Source: Branchiostoma floridae
Taxonomy: Eukaryota; Chordata; Leptocardii; Amphioxiformes; Branchiostomatidae
Direction of reading: 5' to 3'
Length of the DNA: 64,000 nucleotides
NCBI RefSeq assembly: GCF_000003815.2
Contig: NC_049992.1
Location: forward strand, 13,431,105 to 13,495,104
Made by a program: the position numbers and the translations under genes. The notes beneath the pieces were generated by a model that made no database searches, had not been told where the DNA came from, and saw only the letters and a list, made by a program, of their open reading frames with translations. This document shows positions 22,289 to 34,458 of the stretch, piece by piece. Within the stretch, counting starts at the first letter, position 1, and each line of letters opens with the position of its first letter.

Positions 22289-24273
22289 GATTGGTTTCAC
22301 AGCGCCCTCTTGGTATGTCTGGTATTTCTGGAGAAACAACAGGGAGGGGTTCAAGCGCCGAATGTAAAAATGGCAAGCATTAAGAGCCGTAACAAGATAT
22401 AAGATACAGAGTCGTACAGTAACACCTGTTCCACTGTAGTCAGAGGTCTGAAACGTCGCAGGGTGTGGCTCACAATTACTCACGGTTGATGATTGTGAAC
22501 AACAAATCCCAATTAAGCTTGACAAACGGAGCTATTCACATGCAAATGACAACAAAATACAATGACAGGTATCAAACGATAACGGGTATGTATGCCTTTT
22601 CACGTCCCTAATACGCAACGTTATCTACACTTAAGTCATGGCAACGTCGTACGTATGAACTCTAGAGATGTCAGGAGTCGAAATGTCCGGAGCCGAAATG
22701 TGTTATTTCTGTCACCTGCCCTGCGTTCCGATGGACACAATAAAGGGTGTGGCAACGTGGCAAGTGGATCAGATCTTCACTCGGAATTTTGTCACATTTA
22801 CGACGTTGGTAGAAATATTAGACTACATACACACTTTCCATTTAAATTTTCAAACCAAACGAACCTCCACTTGGTAAGAAAAAGACTTGTTTTGCACTAT
22901 TACAGTGAGACGAACAGCGAGGCAGCTGCAGCTGTCACTCAATTACAAAAACATTTCGTCCATGGTCAGAAGCGACAGGTGTCGCTTAATTGAGAACAAC
23001 CTGATAGAATCGCCAGTTTATCCGGCTTTAACCATCCGTATTTACTGAGTAAACATGATGCTTTATCGTTAATAACACACTCTAACTTTCTAGCTTATAA
23101 CGTATGGAGAAATACCTTGGAAAGTAGAACTGTATTCAGTAGAGCTTGACGATGTCTTGGAAGGTAAACCCTACCTGCAACCAGACCAAGGCCGTATGTC
23201 GTCGGACAGGTGGATGAATATGTCCTTCTTCACGGTAAACACCAACACTTGTAGTGACGTAGGCGTTTTGTGCGTGTTGTAGGAAGTGCAGCATTTTTCC
23301 GTGACGAAAGCATTTTGTGTACGTAAAAAGTAGAGAGGAGGCAGCCAAACAGCTCGAATTGCGTTTAATCAAGGATTATCTTAAGTTAGAAACACAGCAA
23401 ACACAACACATCTTTTCTGTAACGGTATTTGATGAAAATTGATCTACATATGGGCATTGTAGGAACAGCAGTAATCTAAATGACACATTTGTCTTAAGTC
23501 GCAATTTGTAAACGCAAACGCTTAAATCAATACCTTAAACCTGTCAACAGCCGTACCAGAGAAAGCCATGTAAATCCGGTAAACCCTGGCAAACAAAGAC
23601 TGCTTTCGATTTGTTTGTTTGTTTTCTGCGTTTATTTAGAGCGTGGACTCAGCTGCCTGGCTACATATATTAAAGCCACCGACAGTGGAAACCACTACAA
23701 GCTTTTAGGGCTGACCATGGGTTGGCAGCCGTCCTGTCATACCCCCTAGCTTTGTGATATGCCGTAATATTGAGGGAGTTAGAGAGTAAAAGAGTACAGT
23801 ATACATGGCGGGGACGGAAAATATTAGTAAAAGCAGCCACAAAGAAGGCACGTAACTTAAATTGTACTCGTAACTTAAATTTCCGTCTTTCGCTCAAACC
23901 TTACTATTGCATAATAAAATCACTTGTGCTATACCAATTAGCCACGTTTCTAGATTCTAGTTATTTTACAACCTTTTGCGCTAACACTTTATGGCTAATA
24001 TAAAACTTTTTTTCTTTTGTAGATGGGAACAAATTGTTGTCTCCCTGCGGCTTTTCTCAAACCAGCTGCATCTATAAGAAGATAAGAGTACAAGGTAAGT
24101 CAACTCAAAACTAGACGATGCACAGATGAAGTCTAGTACGTGGACGATTTAACAAATGAAATTTACAACAAGCATATTGTTTTCATTCAATAGACATAGA
24201 ACAGCTCCTCTACTTTTCTTAAATACTGTTTCAGAAATGCATTTACGTTCCTGGTATGAAAGTCAGCAGTATA
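22289..24273. other. Intergenic between genes D and C
   Basis: To about 23,590 this is the second copy of the segmental duplication (upstream region of gene C). From there to 24,273 I see nothing recognisable apart from the end of gene D at 24,274. Confidence 0.5.
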
Positions 24274-26974
24274 CTACACCACAGTTGTAAGATAGGCGAT
24301 CAGCACCTCGTATGGAGTTGAGCGCACTTCCGGCGAGTCCTTGAGATCTCGGTAGTGGGAGCACACAACTATGATGCCGTACGACTGAAAACACAACAGG
24401 AGAATGAATGAATGAATGAACTTTATTGCCCGACATTTGTACATGGTACAATTGTAAGGCAACAATAATAGGTCAATTAATACAATGATACTTGTCTAAG
24501 GTCTATAACTACATACATGTATAGTACAGGAATGTGAACATGAGAGAGGGAATTAATTGTAGACTATAGAGAGCGGAAACTAGAACGAAAGAGGGCGTGG
24601 GTCAGATATTACGTAAGAAAGACACGGTAGGTAGATTCATAGATAGGCACGATAAAGAGCGAGGAATATATATATGCATAATAGGGGAGACTGACACATC
24701 ACATGAGAAAAATACACACGATGGTTGGAAATTATTTGTTGACTAAAGTGGAAATTTTGTCATGAAAAGTCCATGTGAAGGTTATGATCCTTTCATACTT
24801 ACCAGGACAACAATGATGACGCCGGCAATAGCCATCAGGGCTATGGTAAGGAACCGTATGAGATCCACAAATCCACCCTATTTGGGGAAAAGGCTCTAGG
24901 TTAGTTGGTCTATCAAAATCAAATGTAAATATACACATGTACTATGTGCGCTTGCGTACTTTTGTGTGTTCGAGTGTGTCTAGGAATTACTCTCCAAAGA
25001 TTAGGCTCCGGCTGTTTTTGAGGTTTTTTAAAGGCTTTTTGGGGCTTTCTATTTTGTACCGTTTTCTTTATGTCTCGTTCAACCAATTCAAGAGACATAA
25101 AGAAAACAGTACAAAATAGAAAGCCCGATAAAATCGCATAAAAAAAACGTCAAAAACAGCCAGAGCCTAACCTCTGCTTGGAGAGTACGATCAGAAACTA
25201 CTTTTGAAAGACAACTAAATTCCCACCTTTTCTTCAAAATGTATATATTCATTCAGTTTAAGAGCTATCGTATAGACTAATACATTCATTTATTTCGTGT
25301 TTGGAAAAGGGGCTGGGCACAAAGAGACGTGAATGTAACAACGTCTGGTAGTGTCTCAATGATACGACAGGGCAGTGACTTCTCTGTGATCGTGCTGCGA
25401 CCTAAAATCTGACAGATCGCTCAACGAACTTCAAAGATAAAGGAACTTTTTTACGCTTTGTAACCTTTTTAGTCATACTTCTCAAATTTTGTAAAATCGT
25501 GCATAATATTCCAGTTATGAAATCAAGAGTTACCCAAATCAAATTTAGGTCGCAGCGAGGTCTCACCATGATCGTTACTTACTGCGTCATTTGGTCCTAC
25601 ACTCAGGGCAAACGTGACCACTCCTGCATAGATAGCCAAGGCGATCGCCAGGGCGAGATGGAGACCTGCCCAGATAACCCAGATCAGGCAGAGCGTGGGA
25701 TTGTTCTGTAAACGTTAACAACAGTAAAATTGAGTCAGGTACGCAGCCTATATACAAGTTGGAATGGGTACAGAAGGCCTACATATATATCGAATACTAG
25801 TACAATCCACCAGGGTGTTCTCGAATTATGCTGGTCTTAATTGATAAGCTTTTGCCACCACCCCCACAAACTACCCTAGTATACCGAAAACATAACCTTC
25901 TTGGCGAAGGTAAGACGATTTATAGACTTCTCAGGCACTAACGAATTGATTGGTAAACTTAGATCACAAAAATGCGCGTGAGTGATGCTAACGGTATGAA
26001 GTTTTGCAACGTCATCAAAATTTGATTTGCATTTCTGATAACGTCCTGAGATTTGACTCACGTGGGTTGCACCAATGATGAGCAGGACTGCCACCAGTAC
26101 GGACACACCGAACACAGCCACGCCGACGAACACCTCTTCAGTGGGAACGACTGGATAACAACAAAACTTCGGTCATCTTTTGTATAGCGTAGCCATGAAA
26201 GCTTTTATTATTAATCGGGCTGACTCCATCTTTGAACCAAATTTTGTTAGAAATTCTTTCAAACTGTGCAATATAGAAGTTTATTTGCAAGGTCGTGCTC
26301 AAGTGCTAATTACAAGTTCATTGTATAAACATTGATATACAAGTGACAATGGACAGTTATGAACAATATTATTCTACTATAATACCAGTGTTGTCTATTT
26401 CTAAACAGGTTGGGTTTGACTTCTTTTTTTAAAGCAGAGGGAGACGAAAAGCCCAACCTTTTCTAAAATTTGTGGGTTCTGCGATTTCAAGAGAAAAGTG
26501 GCTTTCTGTTCGTCTGTCGATGTGGAGACGTTGGGATAAGTTTCTAAACAGAGTGATTCTTTCGGTTTGGTTGAATGGACATTTGGAAATAAAATGTGTA
26601 AAATATATAAATTACGCTAAAAATATAGATGTACTCTATTATATTCATACAGAAAAATGTATATAAGTCAATATGGATTTCTTACCATCACTCCCCATGG
26701 CTCGAATCCATCGGTACACATAGAAACCACCGGTCACAAATGAGAGAACCTGCAATATGTAACGTTAACGTTAGCTATCAAAACCAAACAGTGTATTTGT
26801 AGTTAAGCGTACGTTATTTGAGGTAAAAATGCACAGTGACATTGAAAAAATACTGTACAATCGGAAAAGGGACAAGAAAACACGCATTTTTACCAAATGC
26901 AGGACTCCTATAACTATCGATCCGGTCCGGAGACTGCAGCAGCCACAACAGCTGGCTCGGAGACGAATGCACAT
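24274..26974 (-). CDS. LAPTM-like four-helix membrane protein D
   Basis: Six exons on the minus strand: 26,974-26,894; 26,749-26,686; 26,150-26,062; 25,705-25,583; 24,877-24,803; 24,384-24,274. GT-AG junctions and phases agree, giving 180 residues. Exon 1 encodes MCIRLRASCCGCCSLRTGS, the closest in the cluster to the LAPTM4 start (Cys-Cys-Gly-Cys-Cys then Arg-Thr-Gly). An upstream in-frame ATG at 27,031 would add 19 residues; the inner one was chosen to match paralogues. Helices fall in exons 1-2, 3 (VGVAVFGVSVLVAVLLIIGA), 4 (LIWVIWAGLHLALAIALAIY) and 5-6. Exon 6 runs through SYGIIVVCSHYRDLKDSPEV to a stop with no micro-exon, giving a longer tail that ends TTVV. The tail has PxY-like and TPYE segments but no clear PPxY. 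Confidence 0.76.
24403..24470 (-). mobile_element. LINE 3'-end fragment in intron 5 of gene D
   Basis: Read on the minus strand it ends GGGCAATAAAGTTCATTC followed by four or more ATTC units, a short-repeat tail as in CR1-like LINEs. It belongs to the same family as 18,204 and 29,752. Confidence 0.65.
24988..25187. mobile_element. Foldback miniature element in intron 4 of gene D
   Basis: It is 200 bp of inverted repeat. The left end TACTCTCCAAAGATTAGGCT and right end AGCCTAACCTCTGCTTGG, then AGAGTA, are the same terminal family as the element at 13,700. The centre folds on GAGACATAAAGAAAACAGTAC. I see no convincing target duplication. Confidence 0.8.
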
Positions 26975-28690
26975 GACGGTGCCACAGCGCCGACTAGCGG
27001 TATCTAGAAATATAGCAGTTATCAAGGTCAAGAGTTCACCGTTCAGACAACACTAATATGATATCAATTTTACCGTATATTCAGCAAGCATGACATGGTA
27101 TTTTCAGTGTGTAGGTCAAACTAACCAACACAGTGTCCAAGGAGACACAATAGCCCCGTTACATACCATTCGAATCGTTTGCCTTGCAATGCGTGTTAAA
27201 TTTTGCAGCACTAATTGAAAACGGCAACGAACTATGCCCTTTCCACTAAGGTGGTAACCGGTGACATTATGTATATCGCGTCTGTCTTTCAGTTGGATGC
27301 ACAACTCCCAGCCCTGAACTGACACGGTTTCTAGAATGTGTGAATGTTCACATTTCTCACGGTAAGCACTGTTCAAAGTATCGGTTGAAGGTGCTTTGCC
27401 CAAAATGTTATGGGGCATCAAGAAACTTACTACAACCATAGGATATGCTATAAAATCATTAAACAGTGTATCTAATGTACTCAAATTGTATACACATAAA
27501 GTCTCAAGTCATGGTCATATATACACAACGTACTTTACGAATCAACTAGCTTGAAGCGTGCACTGTAACAGTATGACTTACCAAGAACGTTATATCCTTG
27601 GACTTACATACAATACGTATAAGCTACTGACTATTGTGATAACGGTTGACACAAACCTCAGAGAAGTTGTACAGACAGATCCCACCGATTGAAGACCAAA
27701 CCTTGCTCGTGAAAGACTCGGTCTGGCCAGGAATGCCGTCGAACAAGTTCACCGGTGATCACACAGCAGTGACAGTTATTGTTGTATTATGGGAAGGGGG
27801 CAAAACTCGGCCAAGGCCGATGTCTGACTGTATCTAGCTTTAGAAGCGGTGTTGTGTGATAGAACATCGTTCTGTCTATATCCTGGCTTCCTTCCAGGAC
27901 CATACTCTGGTGTGTGGAAGCATATGGAGCTAAGATTTCAGATTGTCAGAATATAAAAACTGATAGAATTATTTTCCATTCAAAAGTTCCCTACAAATGT
28001 GTTGACAATATTTACACTACTATTCTACCATAAAATATCCAAGATCAAAGACACTCTGAGTGTAATGCGTGTTGAAACGTTTTATTACAGAGGCATAGCG
28101 TGGTGGATGTCAACTTGGAAAGTCCACAACACGACTTCACAGTAATAAATATACATCAAAACAGATTAAAGTTTACCATTTGTGGATATTTACACCAGTG
28201 TAACTCTCCAGAAAAAAAAGACAGAACACAGCCCAGTCACCAACCTTCTCCGTGCTTACAGCTACATGTACTGCACTGTTCAGTTGGTATGTAAATTTAG
28301 ATGAACAGTGAAATTACTGTACTGGACTGCTAAATAAGTACATTGGATTCAATACCAGGACTATCAGCTGCACATCCTTTCGATAGAGAAACTCAAATCC
28401 ATGTCACAAGACGTGTATTTATAATTCCGGAACATATACTACTGCGATAGTGCTACATTTTTGTCATATCAGTTGGTACGTCTGGTCTCAACAACTTTCA
28501 AGGGCACGTTACTTGAAACCGTTTATTTCAAATCGCCGTATACATGTACCATTCGCTGTAAACGCTGCGCCTGTGTTTGACAACATAAAAAAATTGGACT
28601 TTGGAGAAATTCGGCGATGGATCTGTCTTATTTTAAGCTGACGTTGATTTAAATAAAAGAAAACTAGAGAAAATCTGGAGTTGTCTTCCC
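26975..28690. other. Intergenic between genes E and D
   Basis: No gene recognised. Short frames on both strands lack splice partners or recognisable domains. It includes the presumed promoter of gene D and the 3' UTR of gene E. Confidence 0.5.
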
Positions 28691-30918
28691 TTACACAGGC
28701 TGTACCTGTAAAATGACAAAGGATGAAAATTACTATGCTTATTTGTAGAAAGCCATGCAAATATACTGTTTGATGTTTAATACTGGGCGTTTAAAGTAAG
28801 ATTTGCAAAAAAAATATGTTCACAGTGTTTATCTTCAAAAACAATGAAAAGCAGGGCAAAATGCAATATGCCAAAGAAGCAGCAGGTTATGTGAAATGAG
28901 TTTTTCTAAATTTATTTGCATTTAGGACGAAAATGTGAAGATTCCACAATCAGAACAACTACCTGTTGCCCGTCCCTGAGTTCTTTGTAATATGAGCACA
29001 CAATCACGATGCCGAAAATCTGAAATAAAACATAAAGTTACGAATCAGACATAGGAAGTATTGCGCTATGTTATTCATTTCATAACATGGCATTCAACGG
29101 AAATTAGAAGAAAATACGCCTGAACACAAGGTTAACTGCTGAGAAGATCACTTGGAGCTAGGTTTAAAAAAAATGAACATGGAAACATAGCAAAGCGAGG
29201 ACACATAACGAGCTGAAAATATCAAATGTACACTTTCTAAAGACCACCAGCCTGGTTACTGCACAGAAAAGGACAACGTCATTTCCGCCAATATTCGAAC
29301 GTGTTCGAATACGATTCCGTTCGAACGGTTCGAATGTGACGCACGCGCGTACGTTGTTGGAACACGTTCAAATGTTGAATGTCATGGCGTGCGCCCCCTG
29401 TACATGTGGCACGTCTCGTGTATTGTTGCGCTCATAAAGTAACATAATAGTATGATCTTCAAGATCTAAAGTCACTTACCAAGAAAATGATGATAATGAC
29501 GGCGATGACGAGGGTGATGATGGCGGGGATGAGGCTGATCGGGATGAAAACTCCCGTCTGTTGGAACAGATCATAAGTTAGACTGACTTTAAACGAGCTC
29601 AGTAGATCTTGGAGAGGCGTAAAAGTTTATCTTTTCTTCATGACGTCACCTGGTGACGTCGCGTGCTCACAAAAATCTTCAGAATAATTCATATATGTAC
29701 AAAAGATATGTTAAAAGTATGAAAACATCATTCAACTGCAAATGTAATTATTTTATAACTTTATTGCACAACAATTGTACGAGGTACAAAGTATGGCATC
29801 TACATAACTGCAGTTCTATAGCTTAACTTAAGGCTTATTATTATGAATATCTACCAGCAATACGACAGATCCCGCAACAGCCAGTCCAAAGGCCCCGCCG
29901 ATCGAGACCACGCCCACATAAGCACCCAGGCCGATCTCTATGGCCAGGTGCAGGAACGCCCAGATGATCCACACCAGACACAGGCCCCGCCTCTCCTGTA
30001 CAGGGCAAGCACAGGGTCATGCCCTTGGCGTTAGAATCGCCTAGTCCTTCTCACATAAAAACTCTAATACACAGGTACATGCACAACATGTTGATTTAAC
30101 CTTTATATTGATTCCGTAAAAATGTTGCTCATTCAAAGAACTATGAGAGACAGAAGATTGTGGTTATCTTTGTCATTTTGATAACACATGTGAAGAGGAA
30201 GATGAGATACGACGTACCTTAGCCACACCGACGATCAACACAATGGCGATGGCGGCAGACAGGCCCATGACACCGATGCCAGCGCTATCATACGCGATGA
30301 CTGGATGTTAGAAAAACAACGACGGGTCTAGTCACACTCGTCTGTACGACTCCATAACATTTCGTATTTATAACAAAGTATGAAAGAAACTCAAAGAAGA
30401 CTACATCATCGATCAGATCACATTAACCAGGTAGCGAAGAAGCAGACAAACATGTTCATCCAAGTCACCAAGAACAGTGTGTGATAAGACTGGTAAAACA
30501 GTGAGGTGTTTTTCCATACCAGTGGTAAGGTCATGGTCAATGTTCTGGTACAGTTCCCAAGCGTAGAATCCTCCTCCCAGTAATGTTAGGAACTGTCAAG
30601 TTGAAAAAAAAAACATCTTAGTTTTCCTTCATTAGACGGAAATCTCCGATCAATCCATTGCGTACATTACACTTGTATTGCAAGGGAAGAGCAGATTGTT
30701 TCATGTCGAGTGAGAGGACTATGCCCTGTGGAATGTGTTCGACTGTGCTCACAAACACCGAACTTACTACCCACTACTTTGCCTATTTCTACTAAGTGAA
30801 TTAGGGATGTGTGAAAGAAGGAACAACTTCTTACCAAATAGATGATCGCGACAATAAGGGATCCGCTGTGAAGACTGCAGCAGCAGCATTTAGTAAGACG
30901 ACAACAAGCCATGGTCAC
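28691..30918 (-). CDS. LAPTM-like four-helix membrane protein E
   Basis: Seven exons on the minus strand: 30,918-30,835; 30,592-30,520; 30,300-30,218; 29,995-29,855; 29,557-29,480; 29,019-28,963; 28,705-28,691. Phases agree and give 176 residues. The start MTMACCRLTKCCCCSLHSGS has the family Cys cluster; the second ATG (30,912) is an equally good start. Helix segments: exon 3 (GVMGLSAAIAIVLIVGVAK), exon 4 (GLCLVWIIWAFLHLAIEIGL), exon 5 (ISLIPAIITLVIAVIIIIFL) and exon 6 (IFGIVIVCSYYKELRDGQQ). The last exon is 15 nt and encodes VQPV plus stop, parallel to MQAV in B and C. This independent match supports the micro-exon call. The role as an endolysosomal membrane protein is inferred from resemblance. 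Confidence 0.76.
29752..29800 (-). mobile_element. LINE 3'-end fragment in intron 4 of gene E
   Basis: On the minus strand it reads GCCATACTTTGTACCTCGTA, then CAATTGTTGTGCAATAAAG. It is the same tail family as the copy at 18,204-18,275. Confidence 0.6.
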
Positions 30919-32273
30919 TGTATGTTTTTTTCAACGGTGCACTTCTAGAAAAATAAGAACACGTTCAGTGGAACATTCGAAGGAACGAGGTTCGAACAGT
31001 CGGGTTCCATAGTCGTGATCGATTCCACGGCACGTAGGGAACACTGGGAACGAGGGCATATTTTTTACGTATTTGAGAGTCTTTACGGTCATATTTCCGA
31101 CTAGTCCGGAAAATCAATGTTTCAAAAACGTTCTGTATTTCGTTACCATCACCTAACTGATTACCTGTATGCGCAGCAAACTTGTCATTCTCTTCAGCTG
31201 TAAACACCACAGATTGACTAGGAGATCTCTGATGAGTTCCTCGGCAAAGTCACAACAGAAAATATTTGATCGTAATCTTATACTGTTTGCACAAAATGTG
31301 TACTTGAAGGTATAAAATGATATATGTACCAGATAGATATACTTGAAGGTATAAAACGCCGATATGGATCTGTTACCTGCTGTAGTTTCACACTTATCCA
31401 CAAGGCGTCTTGTTTAGGTTTCCATACTCTGAGTGGGAGGGGGGCGTAATGTTTTTATTGTAGTCATGTGTACAAGGTCAGGGGCCAGTATTAGCACCAT
31501 TACTGCCCATGTAATATAATGTTACCCAGTACTTCTCAGTTTACATGGACTTCTATATGGATATCTTCTCACGTCACACACCCACCATTGTTTAGCACGT
31601 AGAGAGTCCAGCAAACAAAAACGAGGAGAAACATGATAGTCTGACGAAAGGAGTGGGTGTAAGGAATTTGGGAAGTTTATTCACATGTACTAGTATGTAT
31701 CGCAACAAATGCCGTGTAGATGTTGGTAATTACACTCGAAATCATTATTGTCAACAAATACACTATATCAGGACGCAAGCGTCAGCTGTTACTGGGGCAT
31801 AATTGTAAGAATAGACAGTCTATATTTTACACTTATCATGCATGATCATATGCAGAAAAAAGTTTAATATTATATCTGAAAAATATAGGGTAAGGTAAAC
31901 ATAGCGATTTTGTCGTTTATTTTTCTGATTGCAACACATAAGGTAAACCAGGGCACTTGTGATGAGTACATGACGAATGTTCTAATCGGACTGACAAAGA
32001 GTAAAACACTAATCACAATCACGAAGAATGAACAAAGTTGTCTGTTTGCAACATAGCGTGATATTGGGGTCAGGGTTGGTGGTGGCTGATACGAACAGTT
32101 TGTATTTGTAATTTCATTTCTAAGGTACATTCTCAATACAATTGATATAACAGACTGCCTTGTTACAGTGTTTTCCTAGTTCGACATGCGTGTTTGTTTG
32201 TACGGATTCTAACGTTATGTATGATTGCATTTATCATATATAGATGGAAACTGATGGTTGTTGTCGAGTTGGT
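30919..32273. other. Intergenic between genes F and E
   Basis: Nothing recognised beyond the presumed gene E promoter. Short minus-strand frames here are not supported by splice context or domains. Confidence 0.5.
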
Positions 32274-34300
32274 CTAGGCATATGCATCATCACCTCTGAT
32301 CTTCCGGTAGTAGGAGCACACAACCACGATGCCGTACATCTGAAACATGGGAAAGTAATCAAATATGTTGTAGTACGTGACAAATAAAGTGCCGTATAAA
32401 AGCTAGAAGAACCGCAACAAAAAGAGAGAACTAGACGTCGATCAAAATAAGAGCGCTAGCATTGTCCCGAGGTTGAAAAAGTGGATAGTACAAATATTAC
32501 TTACTACCGTTATCTTTAAAAAAACTATATATATGTACTCACACATTAAGTAAAATCTTACCAAGAAAGGGCTCATCACAAAAAAGAAGACCAACGCCAG
32601 AACGGCAGCCACCAAGACGACAGTTCCATATGACGCTGACAGCGTGGTCCCCTCCGTCTGTTGAAACATGATCTGTCAGTTTTGTTCAATACCAGCCACT
32701 CCAAAGAAAAGAAGTGAGTGAGGTATATCATGAACTCACATTGCTGTGGTTTTGCGGTAGTTCATTTCTATTCATGCAGTCTATGTCTATCACACCTCGT
32801 CTATGTCTATCACATCTGGCGTCTATAACACCGTTACAGTTTTTAAAGGCATGCTGAAACGCAAAGCTTATGAACTTTCTTCTCTCTTTCAATAATGCTT
32901 TGGAAATGATTTTTCAGATAACTTATTATGATGGGGCATGGTAATGCAGATATTACAGTATAAATATGTCTCTCTCTTGTGCATAACAAGTTAATAAGTA
33001 CCTGAAGAGTTATTGCCTCGATGACTGCCCCGCCAGACACATGTACCAGTAAGGCTATCGCCAAGGCTGTCGCAACGAGCAGATGGAAAATCGCCCATAG
33101 GATCCAAACCAAACATAGGGCGTAGTTTTTCTGTAAAACACATTTGAGTGATTAAGCTGTAAAATAAAGACTAGAGATTTGTATACTTACGCTTTATTTT
33201 TAATCATAAACTAGAAATCTGAGATCTCATACCTCCGTGGAACAGTATGCTTTTATTTCCTTGTTCTATTCATTTTGACTTTATCGCTAATCCTGTCTAA
33301 AAATATGTGGACCCAACTTTAAACCAAGACAACATTTTGATCCTGGGTCTGACAGTCTCCGCAACACACTATCTTTCGCCTCACATACTGTCACTCTAGA
33401 CAATATGCAAATAGCTAAGGACACACACCGTGACAAACAAACACACGCCCCGAAAACAAAAATTAATGTCTCCGTTTTCAAGGAGATAATAGTATACTGT
33501 GTTTAGTTGCCTATCTGTTAGTTTGATAGAGATGGTACAGAGGTCCAATTTCACCACGTATGTCACACTACGCACTCCAAGTTGTGAGGACTCGGATATT
33601 CCTCTACTTGACAAACGGCATGTCAGTTGACCCCCATTTTTATGACCTCTAACTCACCTTCAGCACCCCAACGATGAGGACAATGGCGGCCAGGATGGAT
33701 AAACCGTAGAAAATCACACCGGTGATCTCAGCAGGTCGAATGGGTTCTAGGAAGAATCATCACAGGAAATGCTGTTAATTTTGTTTGATATCGCATAGTC
33801 TAGAGCACAAACAAAAGCAGTGAATTGAGAATTTGTATGACGGAATGACGTATGCATGATAACTGTATTGCAACAAGAATACCTTTACCTGCTTTAAATA
33901 TAACGCCATACAAGGAGAACGCTGCCAGGCCACCTAACATAGAGATGATCTGTAAAAGGAATGAGTAACACAGATTGGATAAGCGTGAATTAATGTCATA
34001 ATTCTTCTGGATCATGCAGTGCATCTTTTAATTATGTTTTAAGTTTCCAAAGACGTAACTGGACAACAAGCATTCGGGTAATGTCGAAAAGATGCATGTG
34101 GGTTAGCATCTAGCATACATTTTGTCTAAATTCTTTAAGAAAAAACAAAACAACAACAAAATTCGCTTCTACATACGAATTTTTTACTGATAAAGAAGAG
34201 CACCGTTTCAAGTTACCAGATGGACGATCCCTACAAATACTGAGCCATGGCGGAGAGTACAGCAGCCACAGAAGCTGTCCTGCAGACGGCAACGACACAT
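32274..34300 (-). CDS. LAPTM-like four-helix membrane protein F
   Basis: Six exons on the minus strand: 34,300-34,217; 33,949-33,889; 33,746-33,658; 33,130-33,002; 32,657-32,562; 32,339-32,274. GT-AG junctions and phases agree, giving 174 residues. The start MCRCRLQDSFCGCCTLRHGS shows the Cys pairs followed by Leu-Arg-x-Gly-Ser. Helices: exon 2 (IISMLGGLAAFSLYGVIFKA), exon 3 (GVIFYGLSILAAIVLIVGVL), exon 4 (CLVWILWAIFHLLVATALAI) and exon 5 (GTVVLVAAVLALVFFFVMSP). Exon 6 (MYGIVVVCSYYRKIRGDDAY) ends with a stop in the same exon, so there is no terminal micro-exon. It is the upstream-most member of the cluster on this strand. Confidence 0.76.
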
Positions 34301-34415
34301 CGCTACAAATCAGCGCCACCTATGTTCCTATAGAGGAATAACAAGCACGTCATATGTTTCTGTGGTCATACATAGAACAACTATCTTTGATAACTTCCAT
34401 CATTAAATCATATCG

Positions 34416-34458
<43 letters not shown>

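Larger units (their letters stand above)
12360..23590. repeat. Tandem segmental duplication containing genes B and C
   Basis: About 12,360-18,345 matches about 18,400-23,590 in order and orientation, including exons, introns and flanks. Shared anchors include the stretch after TTTGCCACCGA(A/G)CAGTTGAAG (12,397 and 18,434), AATACGTCTCTTGTT (12,787 and 18,857) and GGATTATCTTAAGTTAG (about 18,064 and 23,374). Non-coding similarity is clear but gapped, so the duplication is younger than the other paralogues yet not recent. Three transposon insertions distinguish the copies. Confidence 0.85.
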
